Source of the DNA: Oscillospiraceae bacterium
GTDB taxonomy: Bacteria; Bacillota; Clostridia; Oscillospirales; Oscillospiraceae
Assembly (NCBI GenBank): GCA_017473225.1
Contig: JAFUMG010000028.1
Location: forward strand, 1-44,107
DNA length: 44,107 bases
Direction of reading: 5' to 3'
The position numbers were made by a program, and so were the translations under genes. Shown piece by piece: positions 25,206 through 32,352 of this stretch. Position 1 is the stretch's first letter, and each line of letters starts with the position of its first letter. Below the pieces are notes generated by a model. That model was not told where the DNA came from, made no database searches, and saw only the letters and a program-made list of their open reading frames with translations.

Positions 25206-25414
25206 AAATTGTAGTTTAGCGTTCAGATTTGTACTGCACCCTTCGTAGGGCGGGGTCATGACCCCGCCGAAGCAGCTATGGAATTGAGCTGCAAAAATAA
25301 TGCAAAACCCAACGTTTCCGACAGAATATTACACTCAAACCCGTTAGGTTGGCGGCGGGGTCATGACCCCGCCCTACGAATATGTTATTCAAAACCGTAC
25401 GCTAAACTACAATT
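25206..25414. repeat. TIR-bounded repeat with TCATGACCCCGCC core
   Basis: AAATTGTAGTTTAGCG opens and CGCTAAACTACAATT closes the element. Inside, CGTAGGGCGGGGTCATGACC and its inverse GGCGGGGTCATGACCCCGCC form long palindromes around a middle of about 80 bases. It explains most of the 345-base gap between the ACT gene and the aspartokinase. Confidence 0.88.
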
Positions 25415-25483
25415 CGCAAAGCTGTTTTTTGTCGGAACGTTCCGCCTTTTCGGGACATACAATGGGCCGAGGAGGGAAGTGAT

Positions 25484-26215
25484 ATGCTCATCGTTCAGAA
25501 GTACGGAGGAACCTCCCTGGGGGATGCCGGGCGTATCCAGGCCGCCGCCGACCGGGTGGCGGGGCTGGCCCGGCAGGGGGCGCAGGTGGTGGTCGTGGTT
25601 TCCGCCCAGGGGGACACCACCGATGAGATGATCGCCCGGGCGGCGCAGCTGAATCCCCGGGGAGCGGCCCGGGAGATGGACGCCTATCTGGCCGCCGGGG
25701 AGCAGATGTCCGCGGGACTCATGGCCATGGCCATCGGGGCCCTGGGGTGCCCGGCCGTGAGCCTGACAGGCTGGCAGGCGGGGATCCATACCGACGCCCG
25801 CTTCGGCAATGCCCGGATCCAAAGCATCGACCCGGAGCGGATCCGGAAGGAGTTGGCTGCCGGGAAGGTGGTGGTGACGGCGGGCTTTCAGGGCGTTTCG
25901 GATGCCGGGGATGTGACCACCCTGGGCCGGGGCGGCTCGGACACCACGGCGGTGGCCCTGGCGGCTTGGCTGGACGCGGACCGGTGCCAGATCTTCACGG
26001 ATGTGGACGGGGTCTACGACCGGGACCCACGGCGGTACCCGGAGGCCATCCGGTTCGGGCGGATCTCCTACGAAAAGATGCTGCGGCTCATTGAAAACGG
26101 CGCCCAGGTGCTCCACGACCGGAGCGTGGAGCTGGCGAGGGATCATGGGATCCGGATCGAAGTGCTGTCGGCCTTCACCGGCGCCCCGGGGACGATCGTT
26201 TCCGCGTTGGAATGA
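25484..26215 (+). CDS. Aspartate kinase, catalytic domain only
   Basis: Aspartokinase phosphorylates L-aspartate, the first step towards lysine, threonine, methionine and diaminopimelate. The 243-residue product has the whole amino acid kinase domain: KYGGTS (6-11), VVSAQGDTTDEM (38-49), GDVTTLGRGGSDTTAVAL (about 142-159) and TDVDGVY. It ends after IEVLSAFTGAPGTIVSAL. The usual two C-terminal ACT domains (about 150 residues) are absent, and no remnant follows in any frame. It may therefore be insensitive to feedback or rely on a separate regulator. GAGGAGGG precedes the ATG. A second, regulated aspartokinase elsewhere in the genome is possible. Confidence 0.88.
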   Translation: MLIVQKYGGTSLGDAGRIQAAADRVAGLARQGAQVVVVVSAQGDTTDEMIARAAQLNPRGAAREMDAYLAAGEQMSAGLMAMAIGALGCPAVSLTGWQAGIHTDARFGNARIQSIDPERIRKELAAGKVVVTAGFQGVSDAGDVTTLGRGGSDTTAVALAAWLDADRCQIFTDVDGVYDRDPRRYPEAIRFGRISYEKMLRLIENGAQVLHDRSVELARDHGIRIEVLSAFTGAPGTIVSALE

Positions 26216-26263
26216 TTCTGCCCGGAACTGTCATAAGATATTCCAGGCCGGGCGGGGAAATTC

Positions 26264-26452
26264 AGATTGGAGTTTATCGTTCCGTTACGCACTGCAGCTG
26301 TCATCCCGAGCGGAATGAAATGGAGTCGAGGGATCTACGCATTTCGTTGAGATTTGCAGTAAAATTGGTGCCAAGATCCCTCGACTCGCTGACGCTCGCT
26401 CGGGATGACAGCATTGCTGGTAATTTGCAGACTGTATGACAAACTACAATTT
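26264..26452. repeat. TIR-bounded repeat with CATCCCGAGCG core
   Basis: AGATTGGAGTTTATCG opens and GACAAACTACAATTT closes it. Inverted arms GCTGTCATCCCGAGCGG and GCTCGGGATGACAGC, with GTCGAGGGATC and GATCCCTCGAC inside them, give a long hairpin. It is nearly the reverse of the element at 39.5 kb. Confidence 0.9.
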
Positions 26453-26491
26453 ACCTTACAAAAAATAAATAAGTTTTCCTGAAAAAATGTC

Positions 26492-26520
26492 TTGACAATT
26501 GCCATGCCCCGTGGTAAAAT
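26492..26520 (+). promoter_or_regulatory. Sigma-A-type promoter for infC-rpmI-rplT
   Basis: A perfect TTGACA (26492-26497) is separated by 17 bases from TAAAAT (26515-26520). Confidence 0.88.
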
Positions 26521-26540
26521 ACCCGGGTAATAAAGAAGGC

Positions 26541-26650
26541 TGAACATCCGCCTCACCGTCAGCGAAAGGCAAAACGGTTTATATTCCCCTTTTCCCTTCC
26601 GGGAAATATTGCGGAATTGTGCGGATGCTTTGGCATCCGCTTTTTTGTTT
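26541..26650 (+). promoter_or_regulatory. Leader/attenuator of the infC operon
   Basis: A leader of about 145 bases ends in GCGGATGC-TTTG-GCATCCGC and TTTTTT (26621-26646), an intrinsic terminator before infC. CATCCGC at 26545-26551 is complementary to the terminator's first arm (GCGGATG), so it could form an antiterminator. A middle hairpin (ATATTCCCC with GGGAAATAT) lies between. The position matches the L20-controlled leader of Bacillus, but similarity to the described motif was not confirmed. Confidence 0.78.
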
Positions 26651-26670
26651 GTTAATTGGAGGTGCTTACC

Positions 26671-27189
26671 ATCGCAAAGTTAGAACATCAGCTCAATGAG
26701 GAAATCCGCGACAAGGAGATCCGCGTCATCGGCAATGACGGCGCGCAGCTGGGCATCATGTCCGCTGCACAGGCCAACGCTCTGGCTGAAGAGCAGGGTA
26801 TGGACCTGGTGAAGATCTCTCCCAACGCAACGCCCCCTGTCTGCAAGATCATGGACTACTCCAAGTTCTGCTTCGATCAGAAGAAGCGTGAGAAGGAAGC
26901 CAAGAAGAACCAGCGGGTGGTGGAGATCAAGGAGATCCGGATGAGCCCCAGCATTGACACCAACGACTTTAATACCAAGGTCAAGGCTGCTCAGAAGTTC
27001 CTGGGTGACGGCAACCGCGTCAAGGTCAGCGTCCGCTTCCGCGGTCGCGAAATGGCTCACACCAACCTGGGCGAGAAGCTGCTGATGGACTTTGCCGATG
27101 CCTGCGCTGAGATCGCCAATATGGAGAAGAATCCCAAGCTGGAAGGTCGCTTTATGGCGATGTTCCTGACCCCCAAGAATAGCAAATAA
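26671..27189 (+). CDS. infC: Translation initiation factor IF-3, ATC start
   Basis: IF-3 binds the 30S subunit and checks start-codon selection. The 172-residue product has the N-domain ([14 protein letters not shown]) and C-domain ([31 protein letters not shown]). Translation most likely begins at ATC (26671-26673): GGAGG lies eight bases before it, at the correct distance, and an in-frame TTG at 26656 overlaps that same GGAGG. Rare AUU/AUC/AUA starts are known for infC and allow IF-3 to repress its own synthesis. It is first in the infC-rpmI-rplT operon. Confidence 0.95.
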   Translation: MAKLEHQLNEEIRDKEIRVIGNDGAQLGIMSAAQANALAEEQGMDLVKISPNATPPVCKIMDYSKFCFDQKKREKEAKKNQRVVEIKEIRMSPSIDTNDFNTKVKAAQKFLGDGNRVKVSVRFRGREMAHTNLGEKLLMDFADACAEIANMEKNPKLEGRFMAMFLTPKNSK

Positions 27190-27227
27190 TTCAGAATCAC
27201 CACGATTTACGGAAGGAGAAACCTACT

Positions 27228-27425
27228 ATGCCCAAGCTGAAGACCCATAGCGGTGCAAAGAAGAGATTCAACCTGACCAAGACCGGTAAGGTTAAGAGAG
27301 CTCACGCTTACAAGAGCCACATCCTCACTAAGAAGACCACCAAGAGAACCCGTCATCTGCGTGCAACCACCTACGCCGACCAGACCAATGTGGATGCAAT
27401 CAAGAAGATGATTCCCTACAAGTAA
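27228..27425 (+). CDS. rpmI: 50S ribosomal protein L35
   Basis: This is a 65-residue basic protein with the family start [20 protein letters not shown] and internal [14 protein letters not shown]. It is a component of the large ribosomal subunit. GGAGAAACC precedes the ATG, and it lies between infC and rplT, the standard order. Confidence 0.97.
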   Translation: MPKLKTHSGAKKRFNLTKTGKVKRAHAYKSHILTKKTTKRTRHLRATTYADQTNVDAIKKMIPYK

Positions 27426-27447
27426 GCCAGAATAGGAGGATACAGAA

Positions 27448-27801
27448 ATGGCAAGAGTTAAAGGCGCAATGATGACGCGCAAGAGAAGAAATGCTACCCT
27501 GAAGCTGGCCAAGGGCTACTGGGGTTCCAAGTCCAAGCACTTCAAGATGGCCAAGCAGGCTGTCATGAAGTCCGGCAACTACGCTTTCGAGGGCCGCAAG
27601 CAGAAGAAGCGTGCATACCGCACCCTGTGGATCGCCCGTCTGAGCGCTGCTGTCGCTCCCTACGGCCTGAACTACTCCACCTTCATGAACGGTGTTCATA
27701 AGGCTGGCATCGAGATGAACCGCAAGAGCCTGTCCGAGATGGCCATCAACGACGCCGCCGCTTTCGCCGCTGTCGTCGAGAAGGCTAAGGCTGCTCTGTA
27801 A
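27448..27801 (+). CDS. rplT: 50S ribosomal protein L20
   Basis: A 117-residue protein of the large subunit, with the basic start [14 protein letters not shown] and the globular end [16 protein letters not shown]20 binds 23S rRNA early in assembly and, in Bacillus, also its own operon leader to repress it; the leader described upstream is the likely target. GGAGG precedes the ATG and a strong terminator follows. Confidence 0.97.
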   Translation: MARVKGAMMTRKRRNATLKLAKGYWGSKSKHFKMAKQAVMKSGNYAFEGRKQKKRAYRTLWIARLSAAVAPYGLNYSTFMNGVHKAGIEMNRKSLSEMAINDAAAFAAVVEKAKAAL

Positions 27802-27820
27802 TTTAACGTTACACAATCAG

Positions 27821-27850
27821 GACCCTGTCGCTGGCGACAGGGTCTTTTTT
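27821..27850 (+). terminator. Intrinsic terminator of infC-rpmI-rplT
   Basis: GACCCTGTCGC and GCGACAGGGTC form a perfect 11-pair stem followed by TTTTTT. Confidence 0.92.
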
Positions 27851-27870
27851 GTAAGTTTCACGGATGATGT

Positions 27871-28036
27871 GAATTGGAGTTTATCGTACTGTTCACAAAC
27901 TCGCTCGGCTCTCCCTCTGGGAGAGCTGGCACGCCGAAGGCGTGACTGAGAGGGCCCTCTCCGCCCCTTCGGGGCACCTCTCCCAAAGGGAGAGGCAAGT
28001 TTGGTGCTCCCGCGCCAGTATGATAAACTACAATTT
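27871..28036. repeat. TIR-bounded repeat with CTCCCTCTGGGAGAG core
   Basis: GAATTGGAGTTTATCG opens and GATAAACTACAATTT closes it. Inside are CTCTCCCTCTGGGAGAG, CACGCCGAAGGCGTG, CCGCCCCTTCGGGGC and CCTCTCCCAAAGGGAGAGG. It lies directly upstream of the RluA-type gene, and its right terminus runs into that gene's leader. Confidence 0.88.
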
Positions 28037-28052
28037 GAAAGGATGTGATCAC

Positions 28053-28892
28053 ATGGAACTCAAACATACCGCGCTCCGGGAGGGGCGGCTGTCTTCTTTT
28101 CTGCGGGGCGAAATGAAGATGTCCTCGGGCCTTGTGAACCGGCTGAAATGGCAGGGGAAGATCTTCGTCAACGGGAAACCAGAGCATAATGACTACGCGG
28201 TGAAGCCCGGCGATGTGATCACCGCGGCGCTGGATGAGGAGGAGCCGGATTATCCGCCCCAGGAGGGGGAGCTTTCCATCCTCTACGAGGACGAGTGGCT
28301 GCTGGCGGTGGATAAGCCCGCCGGGATGCTGATCCACCCCTCCCGGGCCCGGCTGGAGGGGACTTTGGCCAATTTTGTGCTGGGCTATTATGTCCGCACC
28401 GGGCAGAAAAGCGCCTTCCATCCCGTGACCCGGCTGGACCGGGACACCTTCGGCATCGTGCTGCTGACGAAAAATTCCCATGTCCATGCCCTGATGCAGG
28501 AGACGCCGCTGCGCAAGACCTACCATGCCCTGACCCTTGGCGGTCCTGAGGAAGCCGAGGGCGTCATCGATGCCCCCATCGCCCGGAAGGCGCTGCCCAG
28601 CCTGCTGCGGGAGGTCCGGGAGGATGGAAAGCCCTCGGTGACGGAATACCGGGTGCTGGAACGGAATGGAAAGTTATGTAAACTGGAACTGCGCCCGGTG
28701 ACGGGCAGGACCCATCAGCTGCGCCTGCACTGCGCCCACATGGGCTTTCCCATCCTGGGAGACCCCCAGTACGGCGGGGAGAAGGCCATGGGCTTCGGCT
28801 GGGAGAGCCAGGCCCTCTGCGCCAAGCGGCTGGAATTTGACCATCCTATCACCGGGGAAGCGATGAACCTCCAATCGGGGATGGATGTGTGA
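28053..28892 (+). CDS. RluA family pseudouridine synthase
   Basis: The 279-residue enzyme would convert a uridine in rRNA or tRNA to pseudouridine. An S4-like N-terminal domain (residues 10-60, LVNRLKWQGKIFVNGK) precedes the catalytic domain with the active-site aspartate at 129 in HPVTRLDRDTFG, plus AVDKPAGMLIHPS and the C-terminal GRTHQLRLHCAHMG. Which of RluD, RluC or YlyB it matches cannot be told. AAAGGATGTG lies before the ATG. Only a repeat separates it from the previous operon, so a promoter must be within or beside the repeat end. Confidence 0.92.
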   Translation: MELKHTALREGRLSSFLRGEMKMSSGLVNRLKWQGKIFVNGKPEHNDYAVKPGDVITAALDEEEPDYPPQEGELSILYEDEWLLAVDKPAGMLIHPSRARLEGTLANFVLGYYVRTGQKSAFHPVTRLDRDTFGIVLLTKNSHVHALMQETPLRKTYHALTLGGPEEAEGVIDAPIARKALPSLLREVREDGKPSVTEYRVLERNGKLCKLELRPVTGRTHQLRLHCAHMGFPILGDPQYGGEKAMGFGWESQALCAKRLEFDHPITGEAMNLQSGMDV

Positions 28893-28898
28893 GAATCA

Positions 28899-29166
28899 CG
28901 TCATTGCGAGCCAGTGCTCACACTGGCGTGGCAATCTCCTGGTTCTTCCGTGAACCTCTGAAGAGAAAAACGGTAGATAATACCCGGATACACCAAGGTT
29001 TTCAGCATCTGACCGCATTACGCCGCCGTAGGGGATTGCCACGCTAGTGGTGCTCCGCGCAGCGAATCTGCAATATTATGGCTGCCGGTGGCAGCCATAC
29101 CACAATTCAATGCGGACTGGCTCGCAATGACATACTTCTTTTTAACTGCACGCCAAACTGCAATTT
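28899..29166. repeat. CATTGCGAGCC repeat with a nested insert, right TIR only
   Basis: The element begins soon after the RluA-type stop codon with CGTCATTGCGAGCC and ends CGCCAAACTGCAATTT. Its right half-unit is split by about 60 bases (roughly 29049-29110) holding TGGCTGCCGGTGGCAGCCA and ATACCACAATT (29097-29107). The left TIR terminus is missing. The same nested form is at 38.08-38.40 kb. It fills most of the 335-base gap. Confidence 0.88.
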
Positions 29167-29175
29167 GAAAAATCA

Positions 29176-29203
29176 TTGCCTTTTTTGGTTTGGATGGTAT
29201 AAT
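29176..29203 (+). promoter_or_regulatory. Sigma-A-type promoter for the peptidase E-like gene
   Basis: TTGCCT (29176-29181) and TATAAT (29198-29203) with a 16-base spacer lie 24 bases before the start codon. Confidence 0.7.
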
Positions 29204-29227
29204 ACAAATCAAAAGGAGTGGTGCCAT

Positions 29228-29950
29228 ATGACCGTTTTTTTGACCAGCAGTCCCTGTGTATGCAATGCCCCCCGGGCCATTCTGAATCCGGAAAATGATT
29301 TCGTGGAGAAGCTGCGCCGGTGCCTGCCGGAGAATCCCAGGTGCCTGTTCATCTGCTCCGATCCGGACAGCTATGACCTGACCGACAGCTTCGGCCGGGA
29401 TATGAGCGAAGCCTTCGCGGAGGCGGGGATGGAATTTTCCGAGTTCGCGGTGCTGGACGGCCGGAACGCGGAGGACGCCCAGGTGCTGATCTGGGAGTCG
29501 GATATGATCATCCTGGCCGGGGGCCATGTGCCCACCCAGAACGCCTTCTTCCAGGAGATCGGCCTGCGGGAGCTGATCGGGGATTTCCAGGGCGTCGTCA
29601 TGGGCATCAGCGCCGGCACCATGAACTGCGCCGACCGGGTCTATGTCCAGCCGGAGGAGCCGGGGGAGTCCGTCCCGGAATTTGAGCGGTTTGCCGAGGG
29701 CCTGGGCCTGACGGATGTGAATGTTCTGCCCCACTACCAGCAGGTGAAGGACAATATGCTGGACGGCCAGCGGCTCTTTGAGGACATCACCTATGCAGAC
29801 AGCATGGGCGAGTGCTTCTTCGCCCTGGTGGACGGCAGCTTCGTTCTCATTGAGGACGGCGTGACCACCCTCTTCGGCGAGGCCTACTGCATCCGGGACG
29901 GCGAAATGGAGCAGGTCTGTGAGCTTGGCGGGAGTGTCATCCTGGAATAA
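29228..29950 (+). CDS. Peptidase E-like (family S51) / class I glutamine amidotransferase-like protein
   Basis: The 240-residue cytosolic protein has the S51 nucleophile elbow GISAGTMNC (Ser128), preceded by ILAGGHVPTQ (about 95-104), typical of dipeptidase E and cyanophycinase relatives. A candidate catalytic histidine lies in LPHYQQ. Dipeptidase E cleaves Asp-X dipeptides; this branch is more divergent, so the substrate is open. It has its own promoter and an AAAGGAGTGG ribosome site. Length is normal for the family. Confidence 0.85.
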   Translation: MTVFLTSSPCVCNAPRAILNPENDFVEKLRRCLPENPRCLFICSDPDSYDLTDSFGRDMSEAFAEAGMEFSEFAVLDGRNAEDAQVLIWESDMIILAGGHVPTQNAFFQEIGLRELIGDFQGVVMGISAGTMNCADRVYVQPEEPGESVPEFERFAEGLGLTDVNVLPHYQQVKDNMLDGQRLFEDITYADSMGECFFALVDGSFVLIEDGVTTLFGEAYCIRDGEMEQVCELGGSVILE

Positions 29951-29971
29951 CGGCAAAACGGAAAGTTCCTG

Positions 29972-30001
29972 TTGACAAAACCGGGCATTTCGGGCTATAA
30001 T
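29972..30001 (+). promoter_or_regulatory. Sigma-A-type promoter of the metG T-box leader
   Basis: TTGACA (29972-29977) and TATAAT (29996-30001) are separated by 18 bases. Confidence 0.85.
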
Positions 30002-30007
30002 ACCTAG

Positions 30008-30327
30008 GTACAATTTGCAAAAGCTGTGAAGAGAAGAGTAAGTCGGAATATCCGGTCAGAGAGCCCAGGAAGGTGAGAGTGGGCACGGGGAAAACGGCTG
30101 AACATGGTCTCGGAGCTGGGTCTTCGACAGGTAGGGGACTCCGGGCGCGCCCGTTATCGCGTTTTTGAGGTGCGTGTGGAACATAGGGGATTGCCACGCC
30201 AGTGTGAGCACTGGCTCGCAATGACATGCTTCTTTTTTTGCGCGCATAAAATCAAGGTGGTACCGCGTAAATTTTACGCCCTTGGAGCTTTCCAGGGGCG
30301 TTTTCATTTTCAGGAGGAGAATTTTTT
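30008..30327 (+). promoter_or_regulatory. T-box riboswitch, methionine-specific, with repeat in Stem III
   Basis: The leader has AGAGAGCC (30057-30064), the GGTGAGAG segment, a specifier-loop ATG (30104-30106, methionine, in GAACATGG), CCGTTATC of the Stem II region, the T-box AAGGTGGTACCGCG (30254-30267) and an intrinsic terminator (ACGCCCTTGGA with TCCAGGGGCGT, 30276-30301, then TTTTC). Uncharged tRNA-Met would stabilise the antiterminator and allow metG transcription. Stem III can form from GTGCGTGT (30170-30177) and GCGCGCAT (30240-30247), and its loop contains a mobile-type repeat half-unit. Confidence 0.94.
30184..30236. repeat. CATTGCGAGCC half-unit inside the T-box leader
   Basis: TAGGGGATTGCCACGCC, GTGTGAGCAC and GGCTCGCAATGACATGCTTC are the right half-unit of the repeats at 17.4 and 41.0 kb, without the TIR terminus. 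It can fold on itself (GCCAGTGTGAGCACTGGC) and lies in the terminal loop of T-box Stem III. Confidence 0.88.
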
Positions 30328-32292
30328 ATGTGTGAAAAGTGCAAGGGTAAGTATTATATCACGACGCCCATCTACTATCCGTCCGCCAATCTGCACATCG
30401 GCCATGCCTACTGCACCGTGGCCACCGATACCATGGCCCGCTACAAGCGGCTCCAGGGCTATGATGTGCTGTTCCTGACCGGCACCGATGAGCACGGCCA
30501 GAAGATCGAGGACAAGGCCAAGGAGGCTGGCGTTACCCCCCAGCAGTTCGTGGACAATATCGTCGAGGGCGAGAAGGGTGTTCTGGACCTGTGGAAGCTG
30601 ATGAACATCTCCTACGACCGGTTCATCCGCACCACCGACGACTACCATGTGGCCGCCATCCAGAAGATCTTCAAGAAGATGTACGACAACGGTGACATCT
30701 ACAAGGGCACCTACAAGGGCAAGTACTGCAAGCCCTGCGAGTCCTTCTGGACCGAGAGCCAGCTGGTGGACGGCAAGTGCCCCGACTGCGGCCGTGAGGT
30801 CCAGGACGCCGAGGAGGAGGCATATTTCTTCCGTCTGAGCAAGTACGCCGACCGGGTGCAGGATCTGCTGGAGAACACCGATTTCCTGGAGCCCCGGAGC
30901 CGCGTCAACGAGATGGTCAACAATTTCATCAAGCCCGGCCTGGAGGACCTGTGCGTCTCCCGCACCAGCTTCACCTGGGGCGTGCCTGTGGACTTTGATC
31001 CGGGCCATGTGGTCTACGTCTGGATCGACGCCCTGTTCAACTATATGACCGCCCTGGGCTTCGAGAATGACAAGTATGACAATCTGGAGAAGTTCTGGCC
31101 CGCCGATGTCCACTTCGTGGGCAAGGAGATCGTCCGGTTCCACTCCATCATCTGGCCCGCCATGCTGATGAGCCTGGATCTGCCCCTGCCCAAGAAGGTC
31201 TACGGCCACGGCTGGCTGAACTTCAACGGCGAGAAGATGTCCAAGTCCCGGGGCAACGTGGTGGATCCCTACCTGCTGAGCGAGCGCTTCGGCGTGGACG
31301 CCCTGCGGTTCTTCCTGCTGCGGACCTTCCCCTTCGGCTCCGACGGCAACTTCACCAACGAGCTGCTGATGGGCACCATCAACACCGATCTGGCCAATAC
31401 CCTGGGCAACCTGGTTTCCCGCACCGTGGCCATGAACCAGAAGTACTTCGCAGGCTCCCTGACCGAGGGCGGCGAATCCGCGCCCATCGACGCCGAGCTG
31501 AAGGCACTGGCCGCGGAGGTCTTCGCCGCCTACGAGCAGAAGATGGACAAGTTCCAGTTCTCCGCCGCTCTGAACGAGGTCTTCCGCCTGCTGGACCGTG
31601 CCAACAAGTATATCGACGAGACCACGCCCTGGATCCTGGCAAAGACCGAGGAAAGCAAGCCCCGGCTGCTGACCGTCATGAAGAACCTGTGCGAGTGCAT
31701 CCGCGTCAGCGCCATCCTGCTGCTCCCCTTCATGCCCGAAACTTCTGAGAAGATCTTCGATCTGCTGAATGTGCCTGCTAACGCCCGTACCTGGGAAGCC
31801 AGCTGCTACTGCGCCGACGAGGCTGCCGTGTGGAACACTGTTGTCGGTGCTCCCCTGTTCCCCCGTCTGGATGTGGAGAAGGAGCTGGCGGCTCTGGAGG
31901 AGCTGAGCAAGGCAAACCAGAAGCCCGCCGTGGAGATCGAGCCCTACGCCGAGGAGAATGTGGACTTCGACACCTTCTGCAAGTCCGATTTCCGGGCCGT
32001 CAAGGTCAAGGACTGCCAGAATGTGAAGAAGAGCAACAAGCTCTTGCAGTTCACCCTGGACGACGGCACCGGCACCGACCGGCAGATCCTCAGCGGCATC
32101 GCCATGTACTACAAGCCCGAGGACCTGATCGGCAAGACCCTGGTGGCCATCACCAATCTGCCCCCCAGAAAGATGATGGGCCGGGAGAGCTGCGGCATGC
32201 TGCTCAGCGCCGTGCACACCGTCAACGGTGAGGAGAAGCTGAATCTGATCATGATCGACGACGCCATCCCCGCCGGCGCGAAGCTCTGCTGA
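30328..32292 (+). CDS. metG: Methionyl-tRNA synthetase
   Basis: MetRS charges tRNA-Met with methionine. The 654-residue protein has HIGH (23-26), a zinc knuckle with CKPC and CPDC pairs (about 131-155), KMSKS (303-307), an anticodon-binding helical domain, and a C-terminal tRNA-binding OB domain (DFRAVKVKDCQNV to the end), the dimer-forming form. It is preceded by a methionine T-box, and GGAGGAG lies before the ATG. The gene's biased codon use indicates high expression. A terminator shared with the convergent ATPase gene follows. Confidence 0.97.
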   Translation: MCEKCKGKYYITTPIYYPSANLHIGHAYCTVATDTMARYKRLQGYDVLFLTGTDEHGQKIEDKAKEAGVTPQQFVDNIVEGEKGVLDLWKLMNISYDRFIRTTDDYHVAAIQKIFKKMYDNGDIYKGTYKGKYCKPCESFWTESQLVDGKCPDCGREVQDAEEEAYFFRLSKYADRVQDLLENTDFLEPRSRVNEMVNNFIKPGLEDLCVSRTSFTWGVPVDFDPGHVVYVWIDALFNYMTALGFENDKYDNLEKFWPADVHFVGKEIVRFHSIIWPAMLMSLDLPLPKKVYGHGWLNFNGEKMSKSRGNVVDPYLLSERFGVDALRFFLLRTFPFGSDGNFTNELLMGTINTDLANTLGNLVSRTVAMNQKYFAGSLTEGGESAPIDAELKALAAEVFAAYEQKMDKFQFSAALNEVFRLLDRANKYIDETTPWILAKTEESKPRLLTVMKNLCECIRVSAILLLPFMPETSEKIFDLLNVPANARTWEASCYCADEAAVWNTVVGAPLFPRLDVEKELAALEELSKANQKPAVEIEPYAEENVDFDTFCKSDFRAVKVKDCQNVKKSNKLLQFTLDDGTGTDRQILSGIAMYYKPEDLIGKTLVAITNLPPRKMMGRESCGMLLSAVHTVNGEEKLNLIMIDDAIPAGAKLC

Positions 32293-32304
32293 TTTGAATA
32301 TGTA

Positions 32305-32332
32305 AAAAGCGCCGTCGCAAGACGGCGCTTTT
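32305..32332. terminator. Bidirectional terminator between metG and the metal ATPase
   Basis: AAAAGCGCCGTC-GCAA-GACGGCGCTTTT is a perfect 12-pair stem with A on one side and T on the other, serving both converging genes. Confidence 0.88.
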
Positions 32333-32352
32333 GGATTTATAGGGATATCCCG

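Noticed and set aside
26216..26263. Possible terminator after the aspartokinase (TGCCCGG with CCGGGCGG)
   Set aside because: The arms are separated by more than 20 bases and no T run follows.
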